From: Chrysogorgia sp. JL179-B06
Lineage: Eukaryota > Cnidaria > Anthozoa > Scleralcyonacea > Chrysogorgiidae
Length of the DNA stretch: 64,000 nucleotides
Assembly (NCBI GenBank): GCA_035772405.1
Contig: JAYKKM010000257.1
Span: 287,001 to 351,000 of the forward strand
Reading direction: 5' to 3'
This document shows positions 1 through 11,194 of this stretch, one piece after another. Numbering within the stretch: the stretch's first letter is position 1; each line of letters opens with the position of its first letter. Position numbers and translations under genes: made by a program. The notes under the pieces were generated by a model that made no database searches, was not told where the DNA came from, and worked only from the letters and a program-made list of their open reading frames with translations.

Positions 1-221
1 AATTTTTTCCTTAATAATTATTTTCTTCTACCACTTTTACGTGTTATAACAGAAACTTAGAGAAAAATCATTTCTACAACTTACAATATTTTACATTTTT
101 GATGAATGTTTCTTCAAATAACATGTCAAAGAATATGGGAAACGACCATTCTTTATCATAATAAACCCTGTTAGCTGTTTCAGCAAATTTTCATTTCGGA
201 AAGAATTACTGAGGAATTACC

Positions 222-807
222 TTAAAGTGCCACTACGATGAAAATTCACCCTCGTCTTTTAGATTTTCTTTAGCATAGAATAGTATTTGAGGGTCGAAAG
301 TGATCATCGATGTAAAAAAAACCTAAAAAATGGTATTTTGAAGTCAGTATTTTGAGCTCTGAAATCACTATTATTTAGGCCACCATTACTAAAAACGTGT
401 TCCAAGTGAGCCCGCAATTTCAAAAGGTAATATTGTTTGTGACGTCTGATTCTCAATGCTACGCCTGAATTTCGTTCGAGGTTATTTGTTTTCTTGTTTT
501 TTTCGAGAAGTAGATGAAATATATCCAGCCTTTCAGACGAAGAATTTGAAAAAACAACCTTGATTTACTTGAAGAATTAGCCACGTGGAGTCTTCGCGTT
601 GAGAATCTGACGTCACTTCGTTACGCTGGTCAAGAACATGAACGATTAATGGCGGACATAACAACTCCAGATTCGGAGTAAGAAGTAAAATAATACTTGC
701 CATCGTGGAATCGCAAAATGGTTTCGACCAAGTAATATTTAGTAGCTCTGCTTTATAAATACGTAAAAATATCGATAGGTAAAAATTTGATCGTAGTGGC
801 ACTTTAA
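222..807 (+). mobile_element. TTAA-target MITE, family A, copy 1 (586 bp)
   Basis: Terminal inverted repeats AGTGCCACTACGAT and ATCGTAGTGGCACT lie inside TTAA at both ends (222-225 and 804-807). Related copies lie at 33801-34374 (same orientation) and 38049-38616 (opposite orientation). An internal inverted pair carries TGACGTCAGATTCTCAA-like sequence. TTAA target duplication with a short TIR is typical of Kolobok or piggyBac superfamily non-autonomous elements; the AG-starting TIR fits Kolobok better. A minus-strand frame of about 89 codons is kept in all three copies, but this is probably just sequence identity within the repeat. The element lies in the hydantoinase gene, downstream of its second exon on the minus strand. 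Confidence 0.8.
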
Positions 808-836
808 GGCATGGCTCATTAAATTATATATTGTAC

Positions 837-1045
837 CTTATTATTGTTCCATCATTTTGTGTGAAGAAAATAGGGCATTTTAACCCTGCAACTCCCACAG
901 CCTTTGTGAACGCTGCAATGGACATTCTGCTCAGAGCCTTCAGGCTTTCATTTAAAATAGAGGAATTTTCTCTCTCAAGGAGTCCCATGTTGGCGACCTG
1001 GTGAGACAATGTAAAGCTTGCTTCGGGGTAGCAACTGTCCAAGAT
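837..1045 (-). CDS. Hydantoinase A/oxoprolinase-type protein, internal exon
   Basis: The exon runs from an acceptor (TTTGTTTGTCAG, ending at 1046) to a donor (AAG followed by GTACAA at 836-831). It encodes 69 codons plus 2 nt, starting in phase 0. The translation contains SHQVANMGLLEREN and FFTQNDGTI, which match the hydantoinase/oxoprolinase N-terminal module (family pattern SHE-GLLERENATILNA and TQNDGT). In this family the protein belongs to the ATP-dependent hydantoinase, 5-oxoprolinase and acetophenone carboxylase group, cytosolic enzymes that open lactam or hydantoin rings. This exon is downstream of the exon at 5304-5757 on the same strand. Their phases do not join directly (phase 1 end against phase 0 start), and about 20-25 family residues are missing between them, so a small exon must lie in the 4.3-kb gap or has been lost. 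The remaining exons would be left of position 1. Confidence 0.82.
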
Positions 1046-1178
1046 CTGACAAACAAATATTTCTTGGCTGGGACATAATGACGAAAAGACTCCAGAAACA
1101 ACAATATGTTTTATCCCTAGTTACCAGAAAAACAGTTATAGTGTGTGCGGTGAAAAATTCAGTTAGAAATAAACTCTC

Positions 1179-1222
1179 TTAACCCTTTCGATCCCGGTCT
1201 AGACCGGGATCGAAAGGGTTAA
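1179..1222. repeat. Perfect 44-bp palindrome
   Basis: Two 22-nt arms meet with no spacer. The left arm starts TTAACCCTTTCGATCCCGG and the right arm is its exact reverse complement, ending at 1222. The flanking bases do not pair. It could form a cruciform or a 22-bp RNA hairpin. No further copy was noticed in the window. Confidence 0.95.
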
Positions 1223-1499
1223 CTCATGATTGCGTCGGGTTTTTTTTATGTATCGCGGAAATTAAATCACGAAGATAATCTTAAATCAAGTGATCTTGTC
1301 TCCTGACGTGACAGGCAAAAAATCGCATTAACATGAAACCTTTTACTAAGATTAACAAAAACCAAGATCGCGCGTTTTTTACCTCCCCAAGAATGTCTCG
1401 CGCTATAACCTGAGGTCGCGTGAGATTATGGTCCCGCGCTCTAAAACAATTAGATTCCTGAAGTCTTATTTTCCTTTTTTATTTCTTCAGTATCTTACC

Positions 1500-3658
1500 T
1501 GTATCTATACCACCTACCTGTATCTACCTTTGTTCGTAAGAATGGAATATTGGCCCACCTGTATCTACCTTACCTACCCACCTACCTTACCTTACCTTAC
1601 CTTACCTACCTACCCTACCTTACCTACCCTACCTTACTTGCTCTACCTTACCTACCCTACCTTACCTAACCTACAGTACCTTACCTTACCTACCCTACCC
1701 TACCATACCTACCCTACCCTACCTACCATATACCTTACCCACTCTACCTTACCTAACCTTACCTACCCTACCTTACCTACGCCTCGACTACAACAACAGT
1801 GTCGAGGGTACCTTACCTACCCTACCTTACCTACCTTACCTACCCTACCTTACCTACCCTACCTTACCTACCTTACCTACCCTACCTTACCTACCCTACC
1901 TTACCTTACCTACCTTACCTACCCTACCTTAACCTACCCAGCTACCTTACCTACCCAGCTACCTTACCTACCTACCCTACCTTACCTACTCTACCTTACC
2001 TACCCTACCTTACCTACTCTACCTTACCTTACCTACCCTACCTACCCTACCTACCTACCCAGCTACCTTACCTACCCAGCTACCTTACCTACTCTACCTT
2101 AGCTACCCTACCTTAGCTACCCTACCTTACCTACTCTACCTTACCTACTCTACCCTACCTTACCTACCCTACCTTACCTACCCTACCTTACCTACCCTAC
2201 CTTACCTACTCTACCTTACCTACCCTACCTACCCTACCTTACCTACTCTACCCTACCTACCCTACCTTACCTACTCTACCTTACCTACTCTACCCTACCT
2301 TACCTACCCTACCTTACCTACTCTACCTTACCTACTCTACCTTACCTACTCTACCCTACCTTACCTACTCTACCTTACCTACTCTACCTTACCTACTCTA
2401 CCTTACCTACTCTACCTTACCTACTCTACCTTACCTACTCTACCTTACCTACCCTACCTACCCTACCTTACCTACCCTACCTTACCTACTCTACCTTACC
2501 TACTCTACCTTACCTACTCTACCTTACCTACTCTACCCTACCTTAGCTACTCTACCTTACCTACTCTACCTTACCTACCCTACCTTACCTACCCTACCTT
2601 ACCTACTCTACCTTACCTACCCTACCTTACCTACTCTACCCTACCTACCCTACCTTACCTACTCTACCTTACCTACTCTACCCTACCTTACCTACTCTAC
2701 CTTACCTACTCTACCTTACCTACCCTACCTTACCTATTCTACCTTACCTACTCTACCTTACCTACTCTACCTTACCTACCCTATCTACCCTACCTTACCT
2801 ACCCTACCTTACCTACCCTACCTTACCTACTCTACCTTACCTACCCTACCTTACCTACTCTACCTTACCTACCCTACCTTACCTACTCTACCCTACCTAC
2901 CCTACCTTACCTACTCTACCTTACCTACCCTACCTTACCTACTCTACCTTACCTACCCTACCTTACCTACTCTACCTTACCTACCCTACCTTACCTACCC
3001 TACCTTACCTACTCTACCTTACCTACTCTACCCTACCTTACCTACCCTACCTTACCTACTCTACCTTACCTACCCTACCTTACCTACTCTACCTTACCTA
3101 CTCTAACCTTACCTACCCTACCTTACCTACCCTACCTTACCTACCCTACCTTACCTACCCTACCTTACCTACCCTACCTACCCTACCTTACCTACTCTAC
3201 CCTACCTTACCTACCCTACCTTACCTACTCCACCTTACCTACCCTACCTTACCCACCCTACCTTACCTACCCTACTTTACCTACTCTACCTTACCTACCC
3301 TACCTTACCTACCCTACCTACCCTACCTTACCTACTCTACCCTACCTACCCTACCTTACCTACCCTACCTTACCTACAGTACTCTACCCTACCTTACCTA
3401 CCCTACCTTATCTACCCTACCTTACCTACTCTACCCTACCTACCCTACCTTACCTACTCTACCTTACCTACTCTACCCTACCTTACCTACCCTACCTTAC
3501 CTACCCTACCTTACCTACTCTACCTTACCTACCCTACCTTACCTACCCTACCTTACCTACTCTACCTTACCTACCCTACCTTACCTACATTGTACCCTAC
3601 CCTACCCAGCTACCTTACCGTACCCTACGTCCCTACTTTACCTACCCTACCTACCTAT
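1500..3658 (+). repeat. CTACC/TTACC satellite array, about 2.1 kb
   Basis: The array is built mainly from a 14-bp unit TTACCTACYCTACC, interspersed with extra 5-bp TTACC or CTACC steps. It begins gradually after 1500 and ends near 3655 in CTATCTATCT. One island at 1779-1808 interrupts it and holds a small hairpin, CCTCGAC (1782-1788) against GTCGAGG (1801-1807). Long YLTYP-type reading frames here are artefacts of the repeat. The array lies inside the hydantoinase intron. Confidence 0.97.
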
Positions 3659-5231
3659 CTATCTAATACCGTGAAATCCAGCATAATCACTGCCTTTTGT
3701 GATGGACTTTTCAACATCCCAGGATATTATAAATCACCCCAGGGATATTAAAATTACGTCCCCTCCACAACCATCTGGAAAAGGGTGTATGCTGGTTACT
3801 GGTGGTACAATCACTAGAATCACCTAGAATGCACTAAGCATCTTCACATGAGATGGAGAGGCCAGCACTATTTGCTGAATCAGGTCAGCAATTTATGACA
3901 GTTTCCTTAGAATATAAAACGTGAAGTAGAGTGCATGCTCACATCACCATATAACTCTCTCCTACATTGATTGGTTTTATTCAACCTCCTCAATCATGAA
4001 CTAAGATGGTTATGCATCTTGGTAAATAACCAACTTAGTTATACCTCAGATTATAACTAACCTACAGGTATACTTATTTGAAAGAACTCTATAACTCTTT
4101 AGAGGTGTGCAAACTCCGGTTTTTCAGCTCCGACCGCTTTACAGCTCTAATATCCGGCTCCGGCTTGCTGGGGATAAAGTTCAACCTGATATTATTCGCC
4201 TGAAATTTGTCCCCATGGTCTTCTCCCGGTGAAAGCCGTAAAACTGTCAAGCGACTCGACTCAAGCAAATGCAATGCTACAACTAGGAATGCCAGGAATG
4301 ATGAAAATTTTATAGAACCAAATAAGTTATGCCACTACAAATTACAAATAATGAAATACAAGTGTAAATTGCCAATGGTTTTTGAAACTTCTTATAATTA
4401 CATTTAATAAACGCTAAGCGACCGATGTTGCCTGCAGGAAGGAGTACGCAACACTTGTTTGAGATGATGTTCCTCATCAATGAAAAGATCGCTAAGTGAC
4501 ACAGCACGGTGGACAAGAAATATACGAGAGAGCTAGACGCGCGTCAAAGCAGGCCATTTGTTTTTGTGGCGATACCAATAATCCAATCATTCCTGAGTAT
4601 TAACTTTGCCGTCTAACTTTGCTGAAATGGTTTGACTCAACAGACATGACTTCAGATCATATGCACATTCAGCAAATTCAGTGTTGCCATTATTTGTGAA
4701 CAAAGCTTCGCCGAAATTGTCATATTTTTTGTCATTCCGATTTTCCAGCCAGAGCGAGAAGAAAACAACCCAACTCTGGCCTGTCTGCACAACAAATGCC
4801 GTAGCTCCGGCAGTGCTCCAACACTCAGCACTATAACTTTTCCAGACTGTTTTACCTATACTGTATTTTGTGTTGTAATAGTGTAAGTCAATTTACACGA
4901 CTTATACAAAGAATCATAAAATGATGCGCAAAATCATAGACCGGATCTAATAGTCCTCTCTAGGTGTCAGGAAATGGGAAGATCAGTTTACAATCTCGTT
5001 CCCAGCTTATTGTTAATGAATCGATAAGGAATTGATGCATTCAACACATTTTATTCTAAAGCTTGTGCTAGTGGTGTAACAAAATATATATACAGTAGTA
5101 TAATGTGCAAAAAGTATTTTAGATTTTAGATTTTACCAAATAGTAAACAAATAAGTTACATAAACCTAGTTAATAATAGCTCAAATATTTTGCTTGGGCT
5201 TCTAGCTATGGTTAACCAAAAGGTTGTTGCA

Positions 5232-5275
5232 CCCCTCTCCCCCCCCCCCCCCTCCCCCCCCCCCCCCCCCCCCCC
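5232..5275 (+). repeat. Poly-C tract
   Basis: A 44-nt stretch almost entirely of C, broken by three T residues. The minus strand is G-rich and could form a G-quadruplex just downstream of the exon 1 splice donor. Its length is likely to be unreliable in sequencing. Confidence 0.9.
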
Positions 5276-5303
5276 GCTGCCAAATTTGATGTTCACGCCA
5301 TAC

Positions 5304-5757
5304 CTTCACGTTTGAGTTGGGATACGACACGAAGTACTTCTTCCCTTCTCACAGATACAATCTCTTCGCCGTCAAACTCGTATCCTCCGTCAATGAAATG
5401 ATACCCAGCGCAAATAACATTCTTCAAGTCGTTTGGAAAATCACAAAACGGCGGAAGGGCCCGAGACGTAGGGCCGCATAACCTCATCACAGCAACAGGA
5501 ACTAAACCCTTTCGTTGTAAGACAGCGTTGAGAAAATGAGTCGTGCCAATGTTTACACGATCAACAAACACGGTTCTTTCGGTGAAGTTTTCAGACAGTT
5601 GGTTGAGGAGAGCGCGCAGTGCATTTTGAACACCGTGTGTTGCATCCGACGTTGTGGGGTGCTTGCATTTGGCAACGACTTCTCGATTGTAAACCGCGAC
5701 TGCATCCGTGTTTGTGCCACCTACATCAACACCGATACACACTTTCATCTCTGCCAT
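5304..5757 (-). CDS. Hydantoinase A/oxoprolinase-type protein, first coding exon
   Basis: The translation begins MAEMKVCIGVDVGGTNTDAV, the N-terminal nucleotide-binding signature of hydantoinase A/oxoprolinase proteins (GVDVGGTNTD, phosphate loop of the actin-like ATPase fold). The ATG at 5757-5755 is chosen because the family begins just here and the context is strong (A at -3, G at +4). The open frame extends to 5862 but contains no other ATG and no family similarity upstream. The exon ends at CGTGAAG followed by GTATGG, a good donor at 5303-5302, giving 151 codons plus 1 nt. Without splicing the frame stops within three codons. A CCAAT box on the minus strand (5944-5948) lies about 190 bp upstream. 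Substrate is uncertain; a 5-oxoproline or hydantoin-like lactam is only an inference from the family. Confidence 0.85.
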
Positions 5758-5762
5758 GCTGT

Positions 5763-6081
5763 TCGTCGGATAGAATGTACGCTGGATATATTTCTCCTTG
5801 CCAGCGCAAAATATTGTTGTCTCAACCAAACGTAAATTCTGGTTGTGAACCGCTGAATACAATTGCGGTTTGAAGGCTCACCCAGATAAACGTTACATCC
5901 ATTCTCCGCAGTAAATACGTACCTAAAATGAACAGGTTTTGCGATTGGCTATATGGAACAAAAGTGGTTAGGTTAGATCCTAACATTGAATTCACGATTA
6001 TCCTTGCTGAGCGATTTCAAAATTATGGATAGAGGTTGGGTGAGCACGCCATTCATCCCGGTCAGCGGCAAGCAATCGTCT
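5763..6081. other. Upstream region of the hydantoinase-like gene
   Basis: This is the likely 5' UTR and promoter side of the minus-strand gene. Apart from the CCAAT motif at 5944-5948 (minus), I see no TATA box or repeat. Confidence 0.4.
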
Positions 6082-6105
6082 TCTGGACGATCTTTTTTAG
6101 TATCC
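6082..6105 (+). repeat. Solo terminal repeat of the TCTGGACGATC MITE family
   Basis: TCTGGACGATCTTTTTTAG followed by TATCC matches the terminal repeats of the MITE at 28113-28337. No partner end was found nearby. Confidence 0.5.
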
Positions 6106-6282
6106 GCGATAGATGCCAATCCATCCTTAAAATGAGATGTAGCTCAATACGGATTGAGTTCATTCCGGTTCTCATTCCGGATTGAGTTTCATTGAAATTT
6201 CATTGCGGTGTCATGTAAAGGCGGTACGAGATTTCATTCGGGAATAAAAAATACGACCTAGAGGACTGAAAAGAACAACACA

Positions 6283-7023
6283 CAGTGCTTCCACTTTCAA
6301 GGAAATTTCCTTTTTGAAGGATATTTTGACCCCAAAAAGGAATTTTCAAGGAAGGAAAAAATTTAAGGAAATCTAAGGAAATTCAAGGAAATCTAAGGAA
6401 ATATTGTAATCAGACAACTTTTGATAAATTCTTGCAGTTGTCACATCAATTTCAATAAATAAAGTAAACGTAGTCTATTAAAAAGTCATAAAATGCAACC
6501 TGCTGGTACTGCGGCCTGCGAACGCGAATATTTATATTACATGAAGTGCTAAAGCGACAAAAGCGTCTCGTCGACAGCGACGGCAGGCTCGGCTGAGTCG
6601 GCTCGTTCTTGTCATAAATATTCAAATCATCAAATGACAAATGAAAATTAAACTGTTCAAACATGTCTCCGCCTTCGAGGCTGTAAAGTGTGATTTGTGA
6701 TTGTGAATTGTGAGACTGTGAAATATAGATGAAATATAGACATAGTATAGATTGCATAATTATACAATATAGTTAATCTGTTAATATCTGATATATATCA
6801 TTTCTCTTCACTTTCGCTCTTTTAAAATTAACTAATTAAGTAAGTAGTTGGTCGGTCCAGTCTCCTACACGGACCTCAGTTGTAGGCCGCGCCTAAAAGT
6901 TGGACTGTAAACTAAAAGCTTTCTCAAGGAAATTTCAAGGAAATTTTCTTCCTTGGTCAAGGAAATCTAAGGAAATTTTGACACGAAAGCAAGGAATTTC
7001 AAAAATAAAAAGTGGAAGCACTG
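6283..7023 (+). mobile_element. Non-autonomous hAT-type element (741 bp)
   Basis: The termini are CAGTGCTTCCACTTT (6283-6297) and AAAGTGGAAGCACTG (7009-7023), a perfect 15-bp inverted repeat. The element is flanked by an 8-bp direct repeat ACAACACA (6275-6282 and 7024-7031). The CAGTG terminus and 8-bp target duplication are diagnostic of the hAT superfamily. AAGGAAATCTAAGGAAATT subterminal repeats lie at both ends, as expected for transposase binding sites. There is no transposase. The 101-codon minus frame inside is not recognisable. Confidence 0.9.
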
Positions 7024-7682
7024 ACAACACATGCGGCTAGAGACAGGAATTGCGCCGACGTCATATTGTTCAATAGCGGGTATGTTTTTTCAGCGATTTC
7101 TGCGGTTGTACACTTCAACATGTGCCCTAAATTGATAATTTGGCGAAGAGTAAACATAAAGAAAAGGGGGAAAGCATTACTAGCAACGATAACCGTTGCG
7201 GTCGCAAGTAAACAAGCATTTAATTCACCTTTAATTTATAACGTCGACAAAGAGCTATTTATATAATGTTATTGATCGCCATCTTGAAATTTCAGATTTC
7301 GCGCGATTTTCGATCCTGGGATAGAATTCCTGATGTAAACGCGGTTTGAATGAATGAAACTGAATCCGCATTCATGTAAACAGCCCTTAAGAGGAATATT
7401 ACGGCTAAATTTCGCTAACTTTAACCTCGATTTTCTCACAAAATATGGATTCGTTTGAGAATCAAGTTTTAACACTCGTAATTGTTTTGGGGTACGTGAT
7501 TACATGGACCGGGCTGGCCCAGCCCGCGTCTTATATAAATCGCATATTTTTTCAACATTTCGATTATATAGCAAGCGGGCTAGCCCTGGGATGAAATTGC
7601 GGGGGCGCCAAATTGTCTTCGTGGGGGCGCAAAACGGCAAAACCGAGGGGGGGGGGCAGTCCGCCACTGGTAGTGAATGTGA

Positions 7683-7951
7683 GTTACGTTACCTTTCCCG
7701 CAGTTTTACACTGTTGTTATGTCGATGGAATTATTTGTAAGTGATTGTCAATAAATCAAGTGTTCACTGTCGTAGCTTACTTGCGAATGCCTCTTAACAG
7801 AAAATAAGCTGTGACAAAACAACCACGAAATACAAAAACAATGTTTTTATGTTCCTTTTTAGTCTTATTTGATCACATCGTCAAATAAACAAACGAGTAT
7901 CGCATACATCAAACAGTTTTCAGCCCGCTTTACCGAGATGAAACGATTACA
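7683..7951 (+). repeat. Direct repeat, copy 1 of 2
   Basis: Nearly identical to 8608-8886 in the same orientation, with scattered substitutions and small indels. Both copies contain the CACTGTCGTAGCTTACTTGC block. The distance between copies is about 0.93 kb. Confidence 0.85.
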
Positions 7952-8164
7952 TGAGCGAAGACAATTTGGCGCCCCCACGAAGACACTTTGCACTTGGTCA
8001 GGCGCCCCTTTCATCCAATTTCCCGGTAACGTTCCTGCTACCAGTCCGCCCCTGTTCACTACTGCAGCAGTGTATATATTAATACATCCAAACATTGCCA
8101 TTATATAGTGACTGCCGCATAGGCAGTACATATATCAATCGAACCAGTACATCATTGTAACCTT

Positions 8165-8345
8165 CGCTCTCCATTCGGTGGCTCAATGGTTAGAGCGTCT
8201 CACGGGCAATCAGAAGGTAATACAGGTTCGATTCCTGTCCGGGACTCAGAATCATTTTTCTGAGGATACGAGCTTGATGATCATCCATGTATCGTCTGTC
8301 TACTCCAAGCTCTCTCACATTCACTACAGCAGTGTATATATTAAC
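8165..8345 (+). mobile_element. tRNA-derived SINE
   Basis: An A box TGGCTCAATGG (8179-8189) and a B box GGTTCGATTCC (8225-8235) are correctly spaced for an internal RNA polymerase III promoter. The tRNA-like head is followed by a tail with TCTGAGGATACGAGCTTGA that recurs near 35500. The fold is not a clean tRNA cloverleaf and the sequence is repeated nearby, so a SINE is preferred over a functional tRNA gene. Confidence 0.7.
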
Positions 8346-8607
8346 ACAATGGTAATTTACTAAAGTAATGGTTCTAACACGAGTAAGCGTTCTTTCTCTG
8401 ATTTCTAAATACGGACTACAAGCCGGTTGAAAACTACGAGACGAAGCCGAGTTTTTTTACTATTTATACATGATGAGTTTTAAATTACTTTTACATGGAG
8501 CGGGCTAGCCAGGTAAGCCGGGATAAGTTTTGAGTTGACGTCGACGATTACAGCCCAAAATTCACAATTATCAAATAATATATTGACAAATAGCGTTTCA
8601 TTTGCAC

Positions 8608-8886
8608 AGAGTTACGTACGTTTTCCGCAGTTTTACATTGTTGTTATGTCGATGGAATTATTGTAAGTATATTGTCAATAAAAACAAGACGTGTTCACTG
8701 TCGTAGCTTACTTGCGAATGCCTCTTAACAGAAAATAAGCCGTGACAAAACAACCACGAAATACAAAAACAATGTTTTTATGTTCCATTTTAGTCTTATT
8801 TGATCACATCTTCAAATAAACAAACGAGTATCGGCATACATCAAACAGTTTTCAGCCCGCTTTACCGAGATGAAACGATTACATGA
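8608..8886 (+). repeat. Direct repeat, copy 2 of 2
   Basis: Second copy of the block at 7683-7951. Confidence 0.85.
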
Positions 8887-8993
8887 GCAATTTCATCCGG
8901 GTATAGCCCGCTTGCCATGTAATCGAAATGTTGAAAAAATATGCGATTTATATAAGACGCGGGCTAGCCCGGTTATCCGAGCTAGCCCGCGGC

Positions 8994-9200
8994 TAACCGA
9001 ACCTGTAACCTTCTGATTGCCTGTGAGACGCTCTAACCATTGAGACGCTCTAACCATTGAGCCACCGAATGGAGAGTGAAGGTTACAATGATGCAGTACT
9101 GGTTCGATTGATATATATACTGCCTATGCGGCAGTCACTATATATCGGTAATATTTAGATGTGTTAATATATACACTGCAGTAGTGAATGATATATATGG
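8994..9200 (-). mobile_element. Inverted copy of the tRNA-derived SINE
   Basis: Reverse-complement match to 8000-8235. The A box reads on the minus strand at 9054-9064. A 17-bp tandem duplication GAGACGCTCTAACCATT occurs at 9025-9041 and 9042-9058. The B box side is degenerate. Confidence 0.6.
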
Positions 9201-9235
9201 GCGATCGTCAAGGTCGTATCCTCACTCTCCATCTG

Positions 9236-9272
9236 AGTCTCGGTGGCTCAATGGTTAGGGCGTTCTCACCGA
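9236..9272 (+). mobile_element. Truncated SINE head
   Basis: CGGTGGCTCAATGGTTAGGG carries the same A box as the SINE at 8165. No B box follows. Confidence 0.5.
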
Positions 9273-11194
9273 AATTACCATTCCTAATAATTTTCGAAGC
9301 TCACCTAAACAAGACAAACTTAATTTTCATTTCGTAGGCATTGCGTTTAAGTGTAAATTAAACACCGATTATTTTGTAGCCGCTAGCCGTTCACGTGATG
9401 CAAGAGAAAAATTACTTCTCTGTTATCTCGCAGCCGTCTTAAATCCCAAAATAGAAACCTATAAGAAAGGTATATAATTACTTTCTGGATTACTTTCGTT
9501 TATATATCTGAGGAATGATCGTGGACTTGAGCTGACGACGGAAATAAAGCAACCTATATGGAAACAAATCTCGAAGTATATACATACGCGTTCCAGAGAC
9601 GAAGCTAAAGTATTGACATTAGTATAAAAGGTATTATTAACTACAGTCTATAAATCATTTTAAAACAAACGATGTTTATATACAGCAGTGAACAATTAAT
9701 ATATATGTTAATGCTGAGCTTCGTTTGCCGCCAGAGAAAAGATTTTGGCAAGTGGAACATGCATGCGCCATTTTGAAATCTATTCGTAGGTTGAAGATCA
9801 GCAAAGCAGAAGGCCAGAAAACGTCTGCTATAGTAGCTAAGTTTTCAAATTTAGCTAATGGCTTAAACTTATCATTCGCATCCTCTATTTTGATGTAAAA
9901 GCAAGTGCTCAAGGGAATTATCGAAACAAAAAGACAATTTATATATGTTACTGGCTCAACTTCTGTTCCGTTGCCATTTTGCGAGTTTTTTATACATGTA
10001 TTATTACTCGGTGGCTTTTCTGTATTTTTCCTGTCGACAAATTGTAATTATTGCATCGTCCCGATAGGCTTTGCGAAACTACGCGGTGTGCTCATTTTCA
10101 TGCGCCATTCGTTCAAACTATCCAAAGAAATATGGTAAATTTGTGAGAAGATTCATGCACATAAGGAATGTTGCTGGCCGATTAAGTATCTTGATCATAA
10201 ACACGCTCTACGATGTTTTTTTCTGCGGTAGACCTGCAAGCGATATTGGAGCACCCTGATGTGCACTCGGATCAAATCTGTGTTTACATGTTTTATTGAA
10301 TCGATCAAACTTATGTTTAAATGTGTTACGTCGCCTGAATCAAATCAGCACTATAGATTTTGCCTACTGAAAGATCGTTTAATTGATTTGGCATTACGGG
10401 TTTGTGCCTTGTTGTTTACATGCACGGCAATCGCTTCAAGGGTCGTTCGATTTGTGTACCCTTTCAGGGTTCTTCCTGACTACATTGCTTTATAATGATT
10501 GCTTCTGAGAGTTTTGTACTTAACAAACACTTTATATGCACACGCTGTTCCGCAGGTTTTCTAGCCCGAGTGAACGCCTGAGCAGGCATCTTGTTCATAT
10601 ACAAAAACTTTCAGTGCTTCGGCAGAGCTAAAATCGAGATTGGGAAGTGTGTTCCGCTCGCCGGCGCCCCCCCCCCCCCCAATATTTTTAAAAGGGGGCC
10701 CGGAATAGCTTTCGAGCCCCCAAAAACATAATTGAATTTGAAAGAAAAATTGCAGCAAAAAATTTGAATTTGAAAGTAGAAGTATTTCAAATCGTATATT
10801 AATCAAATGTCTGTGTTCGAATAGTATGAATGTATATGATATTACCGACAAGTTCGAAAACAACATCTTCCTATTAATGTTCTGTTAAACTGTCATAGAA
10901 GTAATTAAACAAAAATAATCACAATATCTTTGCATGTTAACCCGAGTGTTTTACTAAACTAAAGTACTAATATTTCTCTAGTTTACACAGCCCTACTCTA
11001 GTAGGCTTTCTTTTTTAACTAAGCAGAAGGGCGGAAATCGCGGAATGATTGAGGCTAAAAGGTAGCCCGGTTGAAAACAAACCGAAACATTCAACAAACG
11101 AAAATTTTGCCTTGGGCTAATTAGTTTACCAAGCTTTCTACGCCCCCGACTCACGATTTATATCTCGAGAAGTGCTTTATATCTCAGGCCGTAT
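9273..11194. other. Intergenic DNA with no recognised gene
   Basis: AT-rich sequence with only short unrelated reading frames. A 15-nt poly-C run lies near 10668. I recognise no domain, RNA gene or element termini. Confidence 0.5.

Larger units (their letters stand above)
1046..5303 (-). other. Intronic interval of the hydantoinase-like gene
   Basis: This is the interval between the two recognised exons. It contains a 44-bp palindrome (1179-1222), the satellite (1500-3658), about 1.6 kb of unremarkable AT-rich DNA (3659-5231) and a poly-C tract. A small exon completing the phase-1 to phase-0 junction is expected here, but I could not recognise it by eye on the minus strand. Confidence 0.6.
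7504..8980. repeat. Nested inverted-repeat mosaic
   Basis: Outer inverted arms of about 95 bp (7504-7600 and 8888-8980) share TCTTATATAAATCGCATA and flanking GCGGGCTAGCCC blocks. Inside lies another inverted pair, GGGGGCGCCAAATTGTCTTC (7601-7621 and 7956-7976). A SINE has also been inserted in between. The arrangement suggests one TIR element that received a second element and was then partly duplicated. Confidence 0.65.

Noticed and set aside
533..802. An 89-codon minus-strand frame, conserved also at 34103-34378 and 38015-38320
   Set aside because: All three lie inside family A MITE copies at the same place; conservation follows from repeat identity. The protein has no known domain and the frame ends in the TIR.
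1428..2116. Long plus-strand reading frames rich in Tyr, Leu, Pro and Thr
   Set aside because: They are translations of the CTACC/TTACC satellite; the 14-bp unit with 5-bp steps rotates through all frames and there is no independent coding evidence.
4587..4790. Minus-strand frame ending KVNTQE, considered as the missing hydantoinase exon
   Set aside because: Only a few residues resemble the expected region and no suitable donor follows; the resemblance is too weak to claim.
837..5757. Bacterial contamination as the source of the hydantoinase sequence
   Set aside because: Exons are bounded by consensus eukaryotic splice sites, and the interval holds the same kind of repeats as the rest of the window.
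7012..8131. Several frames of 70-90 codons on both strands
   Set aside because: They overlap TIRs, direct repeats and the SINE, differ between repeat copies, and show no domain.
8177..8250. Functional tRNA gene
   Set aside because: A and B boxes are good, but the arms do not fold into a convincing cloverleaf and the sequence is repeated in SINE-like copies.
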